The notes beneath the pieces are model-generated. The model was not told the DNA's origin. It worked only from the letters and a program-made list of their open reading frames with translations, and searched no databases. Position numbers and translations under genes: made by a program. This document shows, one piece after another, positions 7,968 to 16,785 of a stretch of 58,688 nucleotides of DNA; the stretch's first letter is position 1; each line of letters begins with the position of its first letter. The stretch is from Clostridiales bacterium (GTDB lineage Bacteria; Bacillota; Clostridia; Clostridiales; Clostridiaceae). The stretch lies in contig JAAYQS010000182.1 of NCBI GenBank assembly GCA_012519155.1, positions 1-58,688 on the forward strand. Direction: 5' to 3'.

Positions 7968-8258
7968 TAATTAAGTGGCTTTTTGCGCTACGCTTAAAAG
8001 CCAATCTCCAAAGGAGATAATTAATAATTATTAGTTAGGCCCAAAGCATTAGTATAACTAAGTTCTACATAGATTTTGGTGTAAACCATGAAACTATAGC
8101 TTGTCCATCCATACACTATATAATTAAAATTTTTGCCACGAAGGAGCAAAAATATCCTCAATTCTTAATTCTTAATCCTTAATTATTAATTCTTAATTAT
8201 TAATTCTTAATTATTAATTATTAATCCTTAATTAACCAAATAATTGAGGCCACATTAA
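7962..8258 (+). repeat. Structured intergenic repeat, copy A (near complete)
   Basis: Parts in order. Inverted heptamer edge from 7962. Hairpin H1 GGCTTTT/AAAAGCC (7977-7983 with 7996-8002), with inner GCG/CGC. Hairpin H2 ATCTCC/GGAGAT (8004-8009 with 8013-8018). A middle segment. A CTTGTCCA loop at 8099-8106. Hairpin H4 ATTTTTGC/GCAAAAAT (8129-8136 with 8146-8153), with SD-like loop. Ten 7-bp units (AATTCTT, AATTATT or AATCCTT) from 8160. Tail TTGAGGCCACATT. The tail lacks the GAAGTTGTAAGTGATAAAG part present in other copies. Confidence 0.8.
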
Positions 8259-8280
8259 ATAGGTAATTTTAAGATTGCAG

Positions 8281-8309
8281 TTGAAAATGTGTAGCAAAAT
8301 ATGTATAAT
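8281..8309 (+). promoter_or_regulatory. Promoter of the pheST T-box transcript
   Basis: TTGAAA at 8281-8286, exactly 17 bases, then TATAAT at 8304-8309. A start near 8316 leads straight into the T-box leader. It lies just after repeat copy A. Confidence 0.75.
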
Positions 8310-8315
8310 AAGAAG

Positions 8316-8574
8316 GTAATTAATTTAATAAATAAAAGCTTTGAATGAGAAAGTAAATTTATTGAAATATTAAGGGAGGAAAAGTCAAAGACTGTAAGCT
8401 TTTCTATAGGAAAATAAATTGAAGTTCCCTCAGGAGCTCTGAGCTTGAAATTAATAGTAGGGCTTGGCGTGTAAATCGTTATATTTTTAGAGATGAGATT
8501 ATACTTTAATCTTGAATTAGGGTGGTACCGCGTATTTTCGTCCCTTCGTGCTTTTTGTGCGAAGGGCTTTTTAA
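8316..8574 (+). promoter_or_regulatory. T-box leader, phenylalanine specific
   Basis: The antiterminator T-box AGGGTGGTACCGCG is at 8519-8532. Its UGGU pairs with tRNA ending in ACCA, consistent with tRNA-Phe. A specifier-loop candidate TTC (Phe codon) is at 8425-8427 in GAAGTTCCC. The terminator is CCCTTCG (8542-8548) with CGAAGGG (8560-8566) and T5. Uncharged tRNA-Phe would stabilise the antiterminator and let transcription reach pheS-pheT. Unusually, about 460 bases of repeat sequence lie between the terminator and the pheS start. Confidence 0.9.
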
Positions 8575-8870
8575 TTCTTAATCCTTAATTAGGTTACAAA
8601 TGCAGATGTGAAATTAATAATTATTGTGTTTAGGTCCAAAGCATTGTCATAATTGAGTTTTTGCATAAAATTAGGCGTGAACCATGAAATTGTAGCTTGT
8701 CCATCCATACAACATAATTAAAATTTTTACGACGAAGGAGTAAAAATATCCTCAATTCTTAATCCTTAATTATTAATTCTTAATCCTTAATTATTAATTA
8801 TTAATTAACTGAAGTTGTAAGTGATAAAGAATAGAAAGCTTAATGAAGCAAATATTTGAGGCCACATTAA
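8573..8870 (+). repeat. Structured intergenic repeat, copy B (5' part missing) plus heptamer stub
   Basis: Three heptamers (AATTCTT AATCCTT AATTAGG) follow the T-box terminator at 8573-8593. The element proper resumes at about 8611, just after where H1 and H2 would be. Hairpin H3 has TTGTA/TACAA (8690-8694 with 8708-8712) around CTTGTCCATC. H4 is ATTTTTAC/GTAAAAAT (8723-8730 with 8740-8747), a paired change relative to copy A. Seven heptamers follow, then the full tail through GAGGCCACATT. It lies inside the pheST 5' UTR. Confidence 0.78.
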
Positions 8871-8873
8871 AAA

Positions 8874-9018
8874 AGAAGGAGTAACAATATCCTCAATTCT
8901 TAATCCTTAATAATTAATTATTAATTATTAATTATTAATTATTAATTATTAATTAACTGAAGTTGTAAGTGATAAGGAACAGAAAGTGAAATTAAGAAAA
9001 TAATTTAGGCCACATTAA
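8874..9018 (+). repeat. Structured intergenic repeat, copy B2 (3' half only)
   Basis: A second 3' half directly after copy B: AAGGAGTAACAATATCCTC, then eight heptamers mostly AATTATT, then the conserved tail (AACTGAAGTTGTAAGTGATAAGG to TAGGCCACATTAAA). It looks like a tandem partial duplication of copy B, and it ends about 20 bases before pheS. Confidence 0.75.
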
Positions 9019-9038
9019 AAAATAAAGGAGAGATATAA

Positions 9039-10058
9039 ATGAATCAAAAAGTTTCAGAAATAAAAGAAAAAGCATTAAAACTTATTGAAGAAGCTAAAGA
9101 CAAAAATGCATTAGAAGATGTAAGAGTAAAATTTCTTGGAAAGAAAGGGGAGCTTACTACAATTTTAAGAAGCATGGGTAATCTTTCAAAGGAAGAAAGA
9201 CCAGCAATGGGTAAGCTTGTAAATGAAGCAAAGAAGGCAGTAGAAGAAAAATTAGATGAAGTTGTTGCTGATTTAAAACAAAAAGAAAAAGAAATGAAAT
9301 TAAAAAATGAAGTTATTGATGTAACATTACCTGGAATTAAAAATGAAATAGGAAATAGACATCCTCTTGAAGTTACAATAGAAAGAATAAAAGATATATT
9401 TATATCAATGGGATTTACTGTAGAAGATGGTCCTGAAGTTGAACTTGATTATTATAACTTTGAAGCATTAAATATTCCTAAAAATCATCCGGCTAGAAGT
9501 GAACAAGATACATTTTATATAAATGATGATGTTGTTTTAAGAACTCAAACATCAGGGGTTCAAGTTAGAACAATGGAAAAACAAAAACCACCAATAAAAA
9601 TGATATCACCAGGAAAAGTTTATAGAGCAGATTCAGTAGATGCTACACATTCACCAATATTCTATCAAATGGAAGGGCTTGTTGTAGCTAAAGGAGTAAC
9701 ATTTGCAGATTTAAAGGGAACATTAAATTTGTTTATGAGAAAAATGTTTGGTGATAAGGTAAAAACTAAATTTAGACCTCACCATTTCCCATTTACAGAA
9801 CCATCAGCAGAAATGGATGCTACATGTTATGTATGTGGAGGAAAAGGCTGTAAAGTATGTAAAGGATCAGGATGGATTGAAATGTTAGGATGTGGAATGG
9901 TACACCCTAATGTATTAAGAAATGCAGGTATTGATCCAGAAGAATATTCAGGTTTTGCCTTTGGATTTGGTATAGATAGAATGGTTATGCTTAGTTATGA
10001 GCTTGATGATATTAGATTATTATACGAAAGTGATATGAGATTTTTAAATCAATTCTAA
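9039..10058 (+). CDS. pheS: Phenylalanine-tRNA ligase, alpha subunit
   Basis: The 339-residue catalytic subunit of the alpha2beta2 enzyme that charges tRNA-Phe. An N-terminal coiled-coil (to about residue 90) is followed by the class II core: motif 1 [14 protein letters not shown], the [19 protein letters not shown] segment, motif 2 around [24 protein letters not shown], and motif 3 [15 protein letters not shown] cysteine cluster [17 protein letters not shown] (about 264-280) replaces the simpler loop seen in many orthologues and is frequent in clostridial PheS. Start ATG 9039 follows AAAGGAGAG. It is controlled by the upstream T-box and lies 28 bp before pheT. Confidence 0.96.
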   Translation: MNQKVSEIKEKALKLIEEAKDKNALEDVRVKFLGKKGELTTILRSMGNLSKEERPAMGKLVNEAKKAVEEKLDEVVADLKQKEKEMKLKNEVIDVTLPGIKNEIGNRHPLEVTIERIKDIFISMGFTVEDGPEVELDYYNFEALNIPKNHPARSEQDTFYINDDVVLRTQTSGVQVRTMEKQKPPIKMISPGKVYRADSVDATHSPIFYQMEGLVVAKGVTFADLKGTLNLFMRKMFGDKVKTKFRPHHFPFTEPSAEMDATCYVCGGKGCKVCKGSGWIEMLGCGMVHPNVLRNAGIDPEEYSGFAFGFGIDRMVMLSYELDDIRLLYESDMRFLNQF

Positions 10059-10086
10059 GAAGTTATTAAAGAGAGGAGTATAAAAA

Positions 10087-12462
10087 ATGAAGGTACCATA
10101 TAATTGGATAAAAGATTATGTAGATGTAAATGTCACACCAAAAGAATTAGGTGATATGCTAACTTTAACAGGATCTCAGCTTGAAGAAGTAATTATTCAA
10201 GGAGATAACATAAAAAATGTAGTTGTGTGTCAAATTAACAAAATAGAAAAGCATCCTGATGCAGATAGATTAAGTGTATGCCAAGTAGACATTGGTGAAA
10301 CTGATGAAATTCAAATAGTTACAGCTGCTACTAATATGAAGGAAGGGGATAAAGTTCCTGTAGCTCTTCATAAGGCAATACTTGCAGATGGAACAGAAAT
10401 TAAAAAAGGAAAAATGAGAGGTCAAGTATCAAATGGTATGTTTTGTTCTGAAGAAGAACTTGGTATAGCTGGAGATAAGGAAATAGTAGGACTTATGATT
10501 TTAGATAAGGATGCTCCAGTAGGAAAAGACATTAAAGAATATTTAGGTCTTAATAAGGCTGTTTTAGATTTTGATATAACATCTAATAGACCTGATTGTT
10601 TAAGTATGGTAGGTATGGCAAGAGAAGCAGCTGCTGCTTTAAGAACTACTTATAAAATGCCAAATTTATCATATGAAGTAAAAAATGATGGTAATGTAGA
10701 AAGTGAATTATCAGTAGAAATAAAAACAGACCTTTGCAAGAGATATATGGCAAGAAAAATTAAAAATGTTAAAATTCAAAAATCACCAGCATGGATGGAA
10801 GAAAGACTTATGGAAGCTGGCGTAAGACCAATTAATAACATTGTTGATATAACAAACTTTGTTATGCTTGAAATTGGTGAACCAATGCATGCATATGATG
10901 CAAGAGAAATTTCTACAAACAAAATAGTTGTGCAAAATGCAGAAGATGGTGAAAAGTTTACAACTCTTGATGAAATAGAAAGAACATTAACAAAGGATTA
11001 TGTATGCATAAAGGATACAGATAAAACAATAGGCCTTGCAGGAATAATGGGTGGTCTTGATTCAGAAATAAAAGAAGATACTACAGAAGTTATATTTGAA
11101 TGTGCAAATTTTGATGGAACAAATATAAGAGTTAATTCTAAAGCGTTAAATTTAAGAACTGAAGCATCAGGAAGATTTGAAAAAGACATAGATCCAAACT
11201 TAGCTCAAATAGCAATAGATAGAGCATGTGCACTTGTTTGTGAACTTGGATGTGGTGAAGTTGAAAATGGAACAATTGATATATATCCACAAGTAAAGGA
11301 AGAAGGTCAAGTTGTTGTTTCGTATAAATGGATTAATGAATTCCTTGGAACTGAAATTTCAAAAGAAGAAATGAAAAAGTGCCTTGATCTAGTTGACTTA
11401 GATACTGTAATAGATGGAGATAACTTAATTGTTAAGGCTCCTACATTTAGAGTAGATATTGCTATAAAACAGGATATAGCAGAAGAAGTTGCAAGAATTT
11501 ATGGATACGATAAGGTACCAAATACTATTTTTGAACCAATTCCTCAAAGAGAAAATAGACATAAAAATGAACTATTAAGGGAACTAGTATTAAAAACATT
11601 ATTTGCATCAGGAGTTAATCAATCAATTTCATATTCATTTGTATCTCCAAAGGTATTAGATAAAATAAATGTACCTGAAGATTCACCTCTTCGTGATATG
11701 ATAAAAATAAAAAATCCATTAGGTGAAGATTTTTCATGTATGAGAACTTCTGCACTTCCTTCAATGATGGAATCACTTGCTAGAAATTATGCTAGAAATA
11801 ACGAATATGCTAAACTTTTTGAAGCAGGTAAGATTTATATAAAGAAAGAAGGAGAAAAATTACCAGAGGAAAGAAATATTTTAACTATAGGTATGTATGG
11901 TGATTGTGACTTTTTCCACTTAAAAGGAATTGTTGAAAATATAGTAGATGCTCTTGGAATTAAAAAGGCTAAATATGTTCGTGAATCTGAAAATCCAACT
12001 TTCCATCCAGGAAAAACAGCAGCTTTAGTAATAAGAGGCAAAAAAGTTGGTGTATTTGGTGAAGTTCATCCAGATGTAGCTGAAAATTACAGTATAGATG
12101 TTCCTTGTATGCTTGCAGAACTTGATTTAGATAAATTATATGAAGCATCAAATACTACAAAGAAATATTCTCCAATAGCTAAATTCCCTGCTGCTACAAG
12201 AGATATATCAGTAGTTGTAAATGATAATATTTTAGCTGGTGATATATATGATATTATAAAGAAAGCCGGTGGAGCATTAATTGAAAAAATTAGCCTTTTT
12301 GATATATATAAAGGAGAACAAATCGAAAAAGGTAAAAAAAGTATGGCTTATGCAATAATATACAGAAATAACAAGAAATCTTTAACAGATGAAGAAGTTA
12401 ACAAGGTTCATGATAGAATATTAAAGAGTCTTGAAAAAGAAGTAGATGCAGAATTAAGATAG
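10087..12462 (+). CDS. pheT: Phenylalanine-tRNA ligase, beta subunit
   Basis: The 791-residue beta subunit, normal length. Visible domains: the EMAP-II-like tRNA-binding domain (about 40-150, with [17 protein letters not shown]), the B3/B4 editing region (about 210-380, with [10 protein letters not shown] and GGLDSEI), B5 (about 400-475), the core-like domain, and the C-terminal FDX-ACB anticodon-binding domain (about 700-791, [13 protein letters not shown]). Editing removes Tyr wrongly attached to tRNA-Phe. Start ATG 10087 follows GAGAGGAG. It is co-transcribed with pheS. Nothing unusual was seen. Confidence 0.96.
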   Translation: MKVPYNWIKDYVDVNVTPKELGDMLTLTGSQLEEVIIQGDNIKNVVVCQINKIEKHPDADRLSVCQVDIGETDEIQIVTAATNMKEGDKVPVALHKAILADGTEIKKGKMRGQVSNGMFCSEEELGIAGDKEIVGLMILDKDAPVGKDIKEYLGLNKAVLDFDITSNRPDCLSMVGMAREAAAALRTTYKMPNLSYEVKNDGNVESELSVEIKTDLCKRYMARKIKNVKIQKSPAWMEERLMEAGVRPINNIVDITNFVMLEIGEPMHAYDAREISTNKIVVQNAEDGEKFTTLDEIERTLTKDYVCIKDTDKTIGLAGIMGGLDSEIKEDTTEVIFECANFDGTNIRVNSKALNLRTEASGRFEKDIDPNLAQIAIDRACALVCELGCGEVENGTIDIYPQVKEEGQVVVSYKWINEFLGTEISKEEMKKCLDLVDLDTVIDGDNLIVKAPTFRVDIAIKQDIAEEVARIYGYDKVPNTIFEPIPQRENRHKNELLRELVLKTLFASGVNQSISYSFVSPKVLDKINVPEDSPLRDMIKIKNPLGEDFSCMRTSALPSMMESLARNYARNNEYAKLFEAGKIYIKKEGEKLPEERNILTIGMYGDCDFFHLKGIVENIVDALGIKKAKYVRESENPTFHPGKTAALVIRGKKVGVFGEVHPDVAENYSIDVPCMLAELDLDKLYEASNTTKKYSPIAKFPAATRDISVVVNDNILAGDIYDIIKKAGGALIEKISLFDIYKGEQIEKGKKSMAYAIIYRNNKKSLTDEEVNKVHDRILKSLEKEVDAELR

Positions 12463-12540
12463 TAACTTAATAGAAAAATAATTATTATATTAAAATAATG
12501 TAAAATATTAAAAAAATATTAAAAAATTATTAAAAGGGTA

Positions 12541-12570
12541 TTGTAAAGTGTTACATTGATACATTATAAT
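12541..12570 (+). promoter_or_regulatory. Promoter of a short transcript after pheT
   Basis: TTGTAA 12541-12546, 18 bases, TATAAT 12565-12570. It points to a start near 12577, about 60 bases before a strong terminator. Confidence 0.5.
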
Positions 12571-12576
12571 ATACCT

Positions 12577-12670
12577 ATGAAGTTTCTATAAAATACTACC
12601 ACGCTTTTGTAGGAATATCATGCCTTAATTTTTCCACAACATATATGTTATGTTGTGGGATTTTTTTTAT
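12577..12670 (+). ncRNA. Candidate small RNA or attenuated leader (about 90 nt)
   Basis: The segment lies between a SigA-like promoter (12541-12570) and a strong terminator: CCACAACATA with TATGTTGTGG (12634-12643 with 12649-12658), then GA and T8. Inside it is a small hairpin CTAC/GTAG (about 12597-12613). There is no good ribosome site or ORF. It matches no riboswitch consensus that I know. A separate promoter follows it before zapA, so it is likelier to be a free-standing RNA than a zapA leader, though read-through is possible. Confidence 0.45.
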
Positions 12671-12708
12671 ATAAATATTAAAATTTTTTAATAACAATAG
12701 AAAAGTAA

Positions 12709-12737
12709 TTGTTTTATATTAAAAATTAACCTATAAT
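12709..12737 (+). promoter_or_regulatory. Promoter of zapA
   Basis: TTGTTT 12709-12714, 17 bases, TATAAT 12732-12737. A second TATAAT at 12759-12764 lacks a convincing -35. Confidence 0.5.
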
Positions 12738-12818
12738 TTAATTATATAATTTTTTGAGTATAATACATGTGTAGAGAAATTTTTATTATAATTTGGTAAA
12801 ATTGTGAGGTGCTTAATT

Positions 12819-14270
12819 TTGATTAAGGTAACTGTTAATATAAATGGTAAAGACTATAATTTAAAAGGAAATGATGATGAACAATATCTTCAAGACGTAG
12901 CTCAGTATGTAGATTCTAAAATTAAGGAGATAAAAGCTAAAAATCCAATTCTTAGTTCAACTGATATTGGTGTTTTATCAGCTATAAATATTGCTGATGA
13001 TTTATATAACACAGATTTAAGGGCTAGTGATTTATCTAAAAAGAATAAAGCTTTAGAAGAAAAAAATAATATTTTAGATTCTTCTTTAAATAAAACAAGA
13101 GAAGAACTTGATACATTAAAATCTGAAAGAGAAAATGTAGAGGAAATAGTTAAAGCAAAATATGAAAAGATAATATCAACTTTAAAAGAGAAGAATGCTC
13201 AGTTAAATGAAAAATTAGAAAGTACTGCTACAGATCTTGCACAAAAATATGAAAAACAGAAAAATGACTTTATAGAAAAATATAAAAGTGAAAAGAATCA
13301 GGTAATTGAAAATCTTAGATTAGAAAAGCAAAATTTAATAGAAGAATCTAAAAAGCAGCAAAAGGAATTAGAAGAAAAATACAATAGAGATACTCAAAAT
13401 ATAATTGACGAAAATATAAAACAAAATGAAGTTAAATTATTATCTTATAAAAATGAGAAAGAGCTTTTAATTAAAAATAACAAGGAGAAACTTCAAGAAC
13501 TTCAAGAAAAAGTGAAAGACATTACAGTTAAATATGAAAGTCTTTTAAGTGAAAATGAAAAAAACAGAGAAGAAAATATAGCTATTAAAACTTTAAATAA
13601 TAAGCTTAAAAGTGATTTAGAAGAAACTAAAAATTTAAGTGATATGCTTAATAAAGAAATAGTTAAAATGAAAGAAACAAATCAAAAATTAAAAGATGAA
13701 GTAAGAAATAAGGAATTTGAACAAGCTAATTTAAATAATAAAATTCAAAGCATGAACAAAGAAAAAGAATTGATTTTAAAGGAAAAAGAACAGCTTATAA
13801 GTGAAATTGAAGAAACTAAAATAAATGAAGAATCATTTAACAAGGAAATAGATTCATTAAAAGATAAGTTAAACAAATTTGAAGATGAAGCAAATAGAGA
13901 TAAATCCTTAAAATACTCTTTAAATAAAGAACTTAATGAATTAAAAGTCAAAATTGAAAAATCTGAAAGTGAAATATTAAAGATTCAAGAAGAAAATTCT
14001 AAGATAAAAGAAGAAAATAATTCATTAAAAACTAAAAATGATGATATAAGAGATAAATATGATTTGGTTTTAGATGAAAATCAAAAATTAAAAGATAATT
14101 TATTAGTTCTTAAAGAAAATGTAAGACAAAAAATTGGTGAAGGCGACAGTTCTTCTAAAAAAGAATTAATATCTGCTAAATATAAAATTATGGACTTAGA
14201 GAAAAAACTTGTAGATGTTCAAATTGAACTGGCAAAAATGAAAAAGGAAAAAAACCCCTTAGCTAAATAG
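12819..14270 (+). CDS. zapA: Cell division protein ZapA with long coiled-coil extension
   Basis: ZapA promotes FtsZ filament bundling at the division site. The first 75 or so residues form a ZapA domain: VTVNINGKDYNLKGNDDEQYLQDVAQYVDSKI, then DIGVLSAINIADDLY. The remaining 400 residues are a nearly unbroken Lys/Glu/Asn-rich coiled coil, so the total of 483 is far above the usual 90-200. Start is TTG 12819, seven bases after GAGGTG (12806-12811). The in-frame GTG 12804 overlaps that ribosome site and is unlikely. The C-terminus reads KKLVDVQIELAKMKKEKNPLAK. The next gene in the usual clostridial order, a U32 peptidase, follows. Confidence 0.85.
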   Translation: MIKVTVNINGKDYNLKGNDDEQYLQDVAQYVDSKIKEIKAKNPILSSTDIGVLSAINIADDLYNTDLRASDLSKKNKALEEKNNILDSSLNKTREELDTLKSERENVEEIVKAKYEKIISTLKEKNAQLNEKLESTATDLAQKYEKQKNDFIEKYKSEKNQVIENLRLEKQNLIEESKKQQKELEEKYNRDTQNIIDENIKQNEVKLLSYKNEKELLIKNNKEKLQELQEKVKDITVKYESLLSENEKNREENIAIKTLNNKLKSDLEETKNLSDMLNKEIVKMKETNQKLKDEVRNKEFEQANLNNKIQSMNKEKELILKEKEQLISEIEETKINEESFNKEIDSLKDKLNKFEDEANRDKSLKYSLNKELNELKVKIEKSESEILKIQEENSKIKEENNSLKTKNDDIRDKYDLVLDENQKLKDNLLVLKENVRQKIGEGDSSSKKELISAKYKIMDLEKKLVDVQIELAKMKKEKNPLAK

Positions 14271-14287
14271 AAATTTTAATAAATAAA

Positions 14288-14322
14288 AAGGCTGCTAATA
14301 CTTTTAAGCAGTCTATTTTATT
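14288..14322 (+). terminator. Terminator after zapA
   Basis: AGGCTGCT (14289-14296) with AGCAGTCT (14307-14314), one G.U, followed by ATTTTATT. Confidence 0.7.
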
Positions 14323-14368
14323 GCTAAAATATTAATGAGTATTTTACTTAAGTATAGGAGAAAAAATT

Positions 14369-16758
14369 ATGGATAAAAAAATTGATCATAATATAGAATT
14401 GTTAGCCCCAGCAGGAAGTATGGAAAGTCTTTATGCTGCAGTTAATAACGGCTGTAATGCAGTGTATCTTGGAGGAAGTAAATTTTCTGCTAGAGCATAT
14501 GCATCTAATTTTGATAATGAAAATATGAAAAAGGCCGTAGATTACTGTCATTCATATAATGTAAAGGTATATGTAACAATGAATACACTACTTAAAGAAC
14601 ATGAAATGAATGAAGCAATAAAATATGTAGGATATCTTTATGAAATTGGTGTAGATGCATTAATTGTGCAAGATTTAGGCTTGGTAAAACTTATACAAAA
14701 ATTTTATAAAGATTTTGAAATTCATGCATCAACTCAGCTTACAATACATAATGGATTAGGTGCAGTTTATTTTAAGGAAAAGGGCTTTACAAGAATAGTA
14801 TTATCAAGAGAATTATCCTTTAAAGAAATAGAATATATATCAAAAGAATTAAACATAGAAACTGAAATATTTATTCATGGAGCCCTTTGTGTATGTTATT
14901 CAGGAAAATGTCTTATGAGTTCCTTAATTGGAGGCAGAAGCGGTAATCGTGGCAGATGCGCACAACCATGTAGAATGGAATATAAATTAAAGGGAAATAA
15001 TCATTTAGAAAAAAAGGCTATCTTTTAAGTCCTAAAGACATGTGTACAATTGATGATGTTGAAGAAATAATTAAATCAAAGGCTTCTTCCTTAAAAATTG
15101 AAGGAAGAATGAAAAGACCAGAATATGTAGCTGGTGTTGTTTCCAATTATAGAAGAGCATTAGATAAGGAACTTTATAATAAGGAATATGATGTATCATC
15201 AGGTAAAAAGGTGCTTCTTCAATTATTTAATAGGGAAGGTTTTTCAGAAGCTTATTTAAGAAAAAACACAGGAAGAGATATGATGAGTTATTCGTTCCCT
15301 AAAAATACAGGTGTACCTATAGGAAAGGTTTTACCAGATTCTACTGTTTTCCTTGAAAGTGATGTTTTTGTAGGCGATGGTATAAGGGTGGCAGATAAAG
15401 GTTTTACTATAAGTAAAATTGTATCAGATGAAGGGGAAGTATCAGAAGCTTCTGCAAATAAGAAAGTAAAAATATACCCTAAGGATTATAAAAAAGGTGA
15501 TATTTTATATAGAACTTCAAGTAAAAAGCTTTTTGCATCATTAGAAGATTCTATAAAACCTTATATTAAAAAGATTCCCTTAAAAACTTCTATAGAGTTT
15601 AAAATAGATAATGCTATATGTATTAAAACAAATTATAATGGAAAATCTTATGAGGTTTATGGAGACAAATTAGAAAAAGCTTTAAAAAAACCCCTTGAAA
15701 GGGAAAAAGTAATAGAAAATTTAAAAAAATCAGGTGAATATCCATTTAAAATAGAAGAAATTGAATTTATTAAATTTGATGAAGGATTTTTAAGAATATC
15801 TTCTATAAATAATTCGAGAAGAGAACTATTCGAAAAAATAATAAAAGACATTACTTCTTTGCAAAGAAGAAAAAGAGAAAAATTTGATAATAATTTGTAT
15901 AAGGAATATATAAATAGCAATGAAAATTACTTAAAAGAAAGCTTGAGTATTGATTATTTATTTACTTGTACAAAAGCTTCTCAGGTAAAGGTTCTTATAA
16001 ATAAAGGATATAAGAATATAGCACTTGATTTATTTGAAAGGGTTAATGACAAAATAGAAGATTCTATTATAGATAAATGTAATGATGTTAATTTTTATAT
16101 ATCAGTTCCTGAAATAATAAAAGGTGAATATGAAAGTATAGTATCATTAATAAAAAAGAATAAAGATAAAATTGCAGGCATAGTAACATCAAATGCAGCT
16201 GTAATAGAAGAATTTAAAGATAAATTAAATATAATAGGTGATTATAAATTAAATGTATTTAATAGTAAAGCCTTTGAATTCTATAAAAAAGATATAAATA
16301 ATATAACATTAAGTTTAGAATTAAATAAACAGGAAATAAAAGAGCTTATGAAGGATTTACCTAAAGATAATAATGGATCAGTTATGTATGTATATGGAAA
16401 GCCAGAACTTATGGTAAGTGAATATTGTCCTATAGGAAGTACTTTTGGAGGAAAAACTTCAAAAAAACCTTGCTCAGGAGCTTGCATGAAAGATGAATTT
16501 ACCTTAGTAGATAGAATGAATGAAAATTTTAAAATAATTACAGATGAATTTTGTAGAAGCCATATTTTAAATAATGTTCCTATTAATCTTTTAGATGAAA
16601 GAGATGTTATTAAACATTTAGGAATAAATACCTTTAGAATTGATTTTAAGGATGAAAATGAAAAAGAAGTTATAAGGGTTATTAATATGATAGAAAATAA
16701 GTTAGAAGTAGAAGGAAAATTATATACAAAGGGCCATTTTAAGCGTGGAGTACTGTAA
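14369..16758 (+). pseudogene. U32-family peptidase with DUF3656, single -1 frameshift
   Basis: Two adjacent frames together make one clostridial U32 peptidase of about 795 residues. The first part (14369-15028) has LLAPAGSMESLYAAVNNGCNAVYLGG, HASTQLTIHN, IFIHGALCVCYSGKCLMSSLIGGRSGNRGRCAQPCR. The second (in frame from about 15012 to 16758) continues LSPKDMCTIDDVEEI and SLKIEGRMKRPEYVAGVV, and ends in the DUF3656-like region with KPCSGACMKDEF. At 15008-15016 the sequence is G, seven A, GG. Eight A would restore the frame. The site in frame reads A AAA AAG, a classic -1 slippery heptamer, so slippage could still make the full protein. The family includes collagenase-like and RNA-hydroxylation-associated proteins; the role here is unknown. 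Confidence 0.85.
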
Positions 16759-16785
16759 TTATTGAAATTGAGGTGTTAATAAAAA

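Noticed and set aside
8160-8234. Heptamer arrays as a CRISPR array
   Set aside because: Units are 7 bp without unique spacers, embedded in a larger repeated element, and no cas genes are present.
8244-8249. TTGAGG in the repeat tail as an outward-facing -35 element
   Set aside because: No -10 hexamer at suitable distance follows consistently. In copy D the nearest TATAAT is 21 bases away.
8821-9010. Repeat tail (AAGTGATAAAGAACAGAAAG) as a degenerate second T-box
   Set aside because: There is a superficial likeness to the start of T-box leaders, but no T-box sequence, specifier or terminator follows in any copy.
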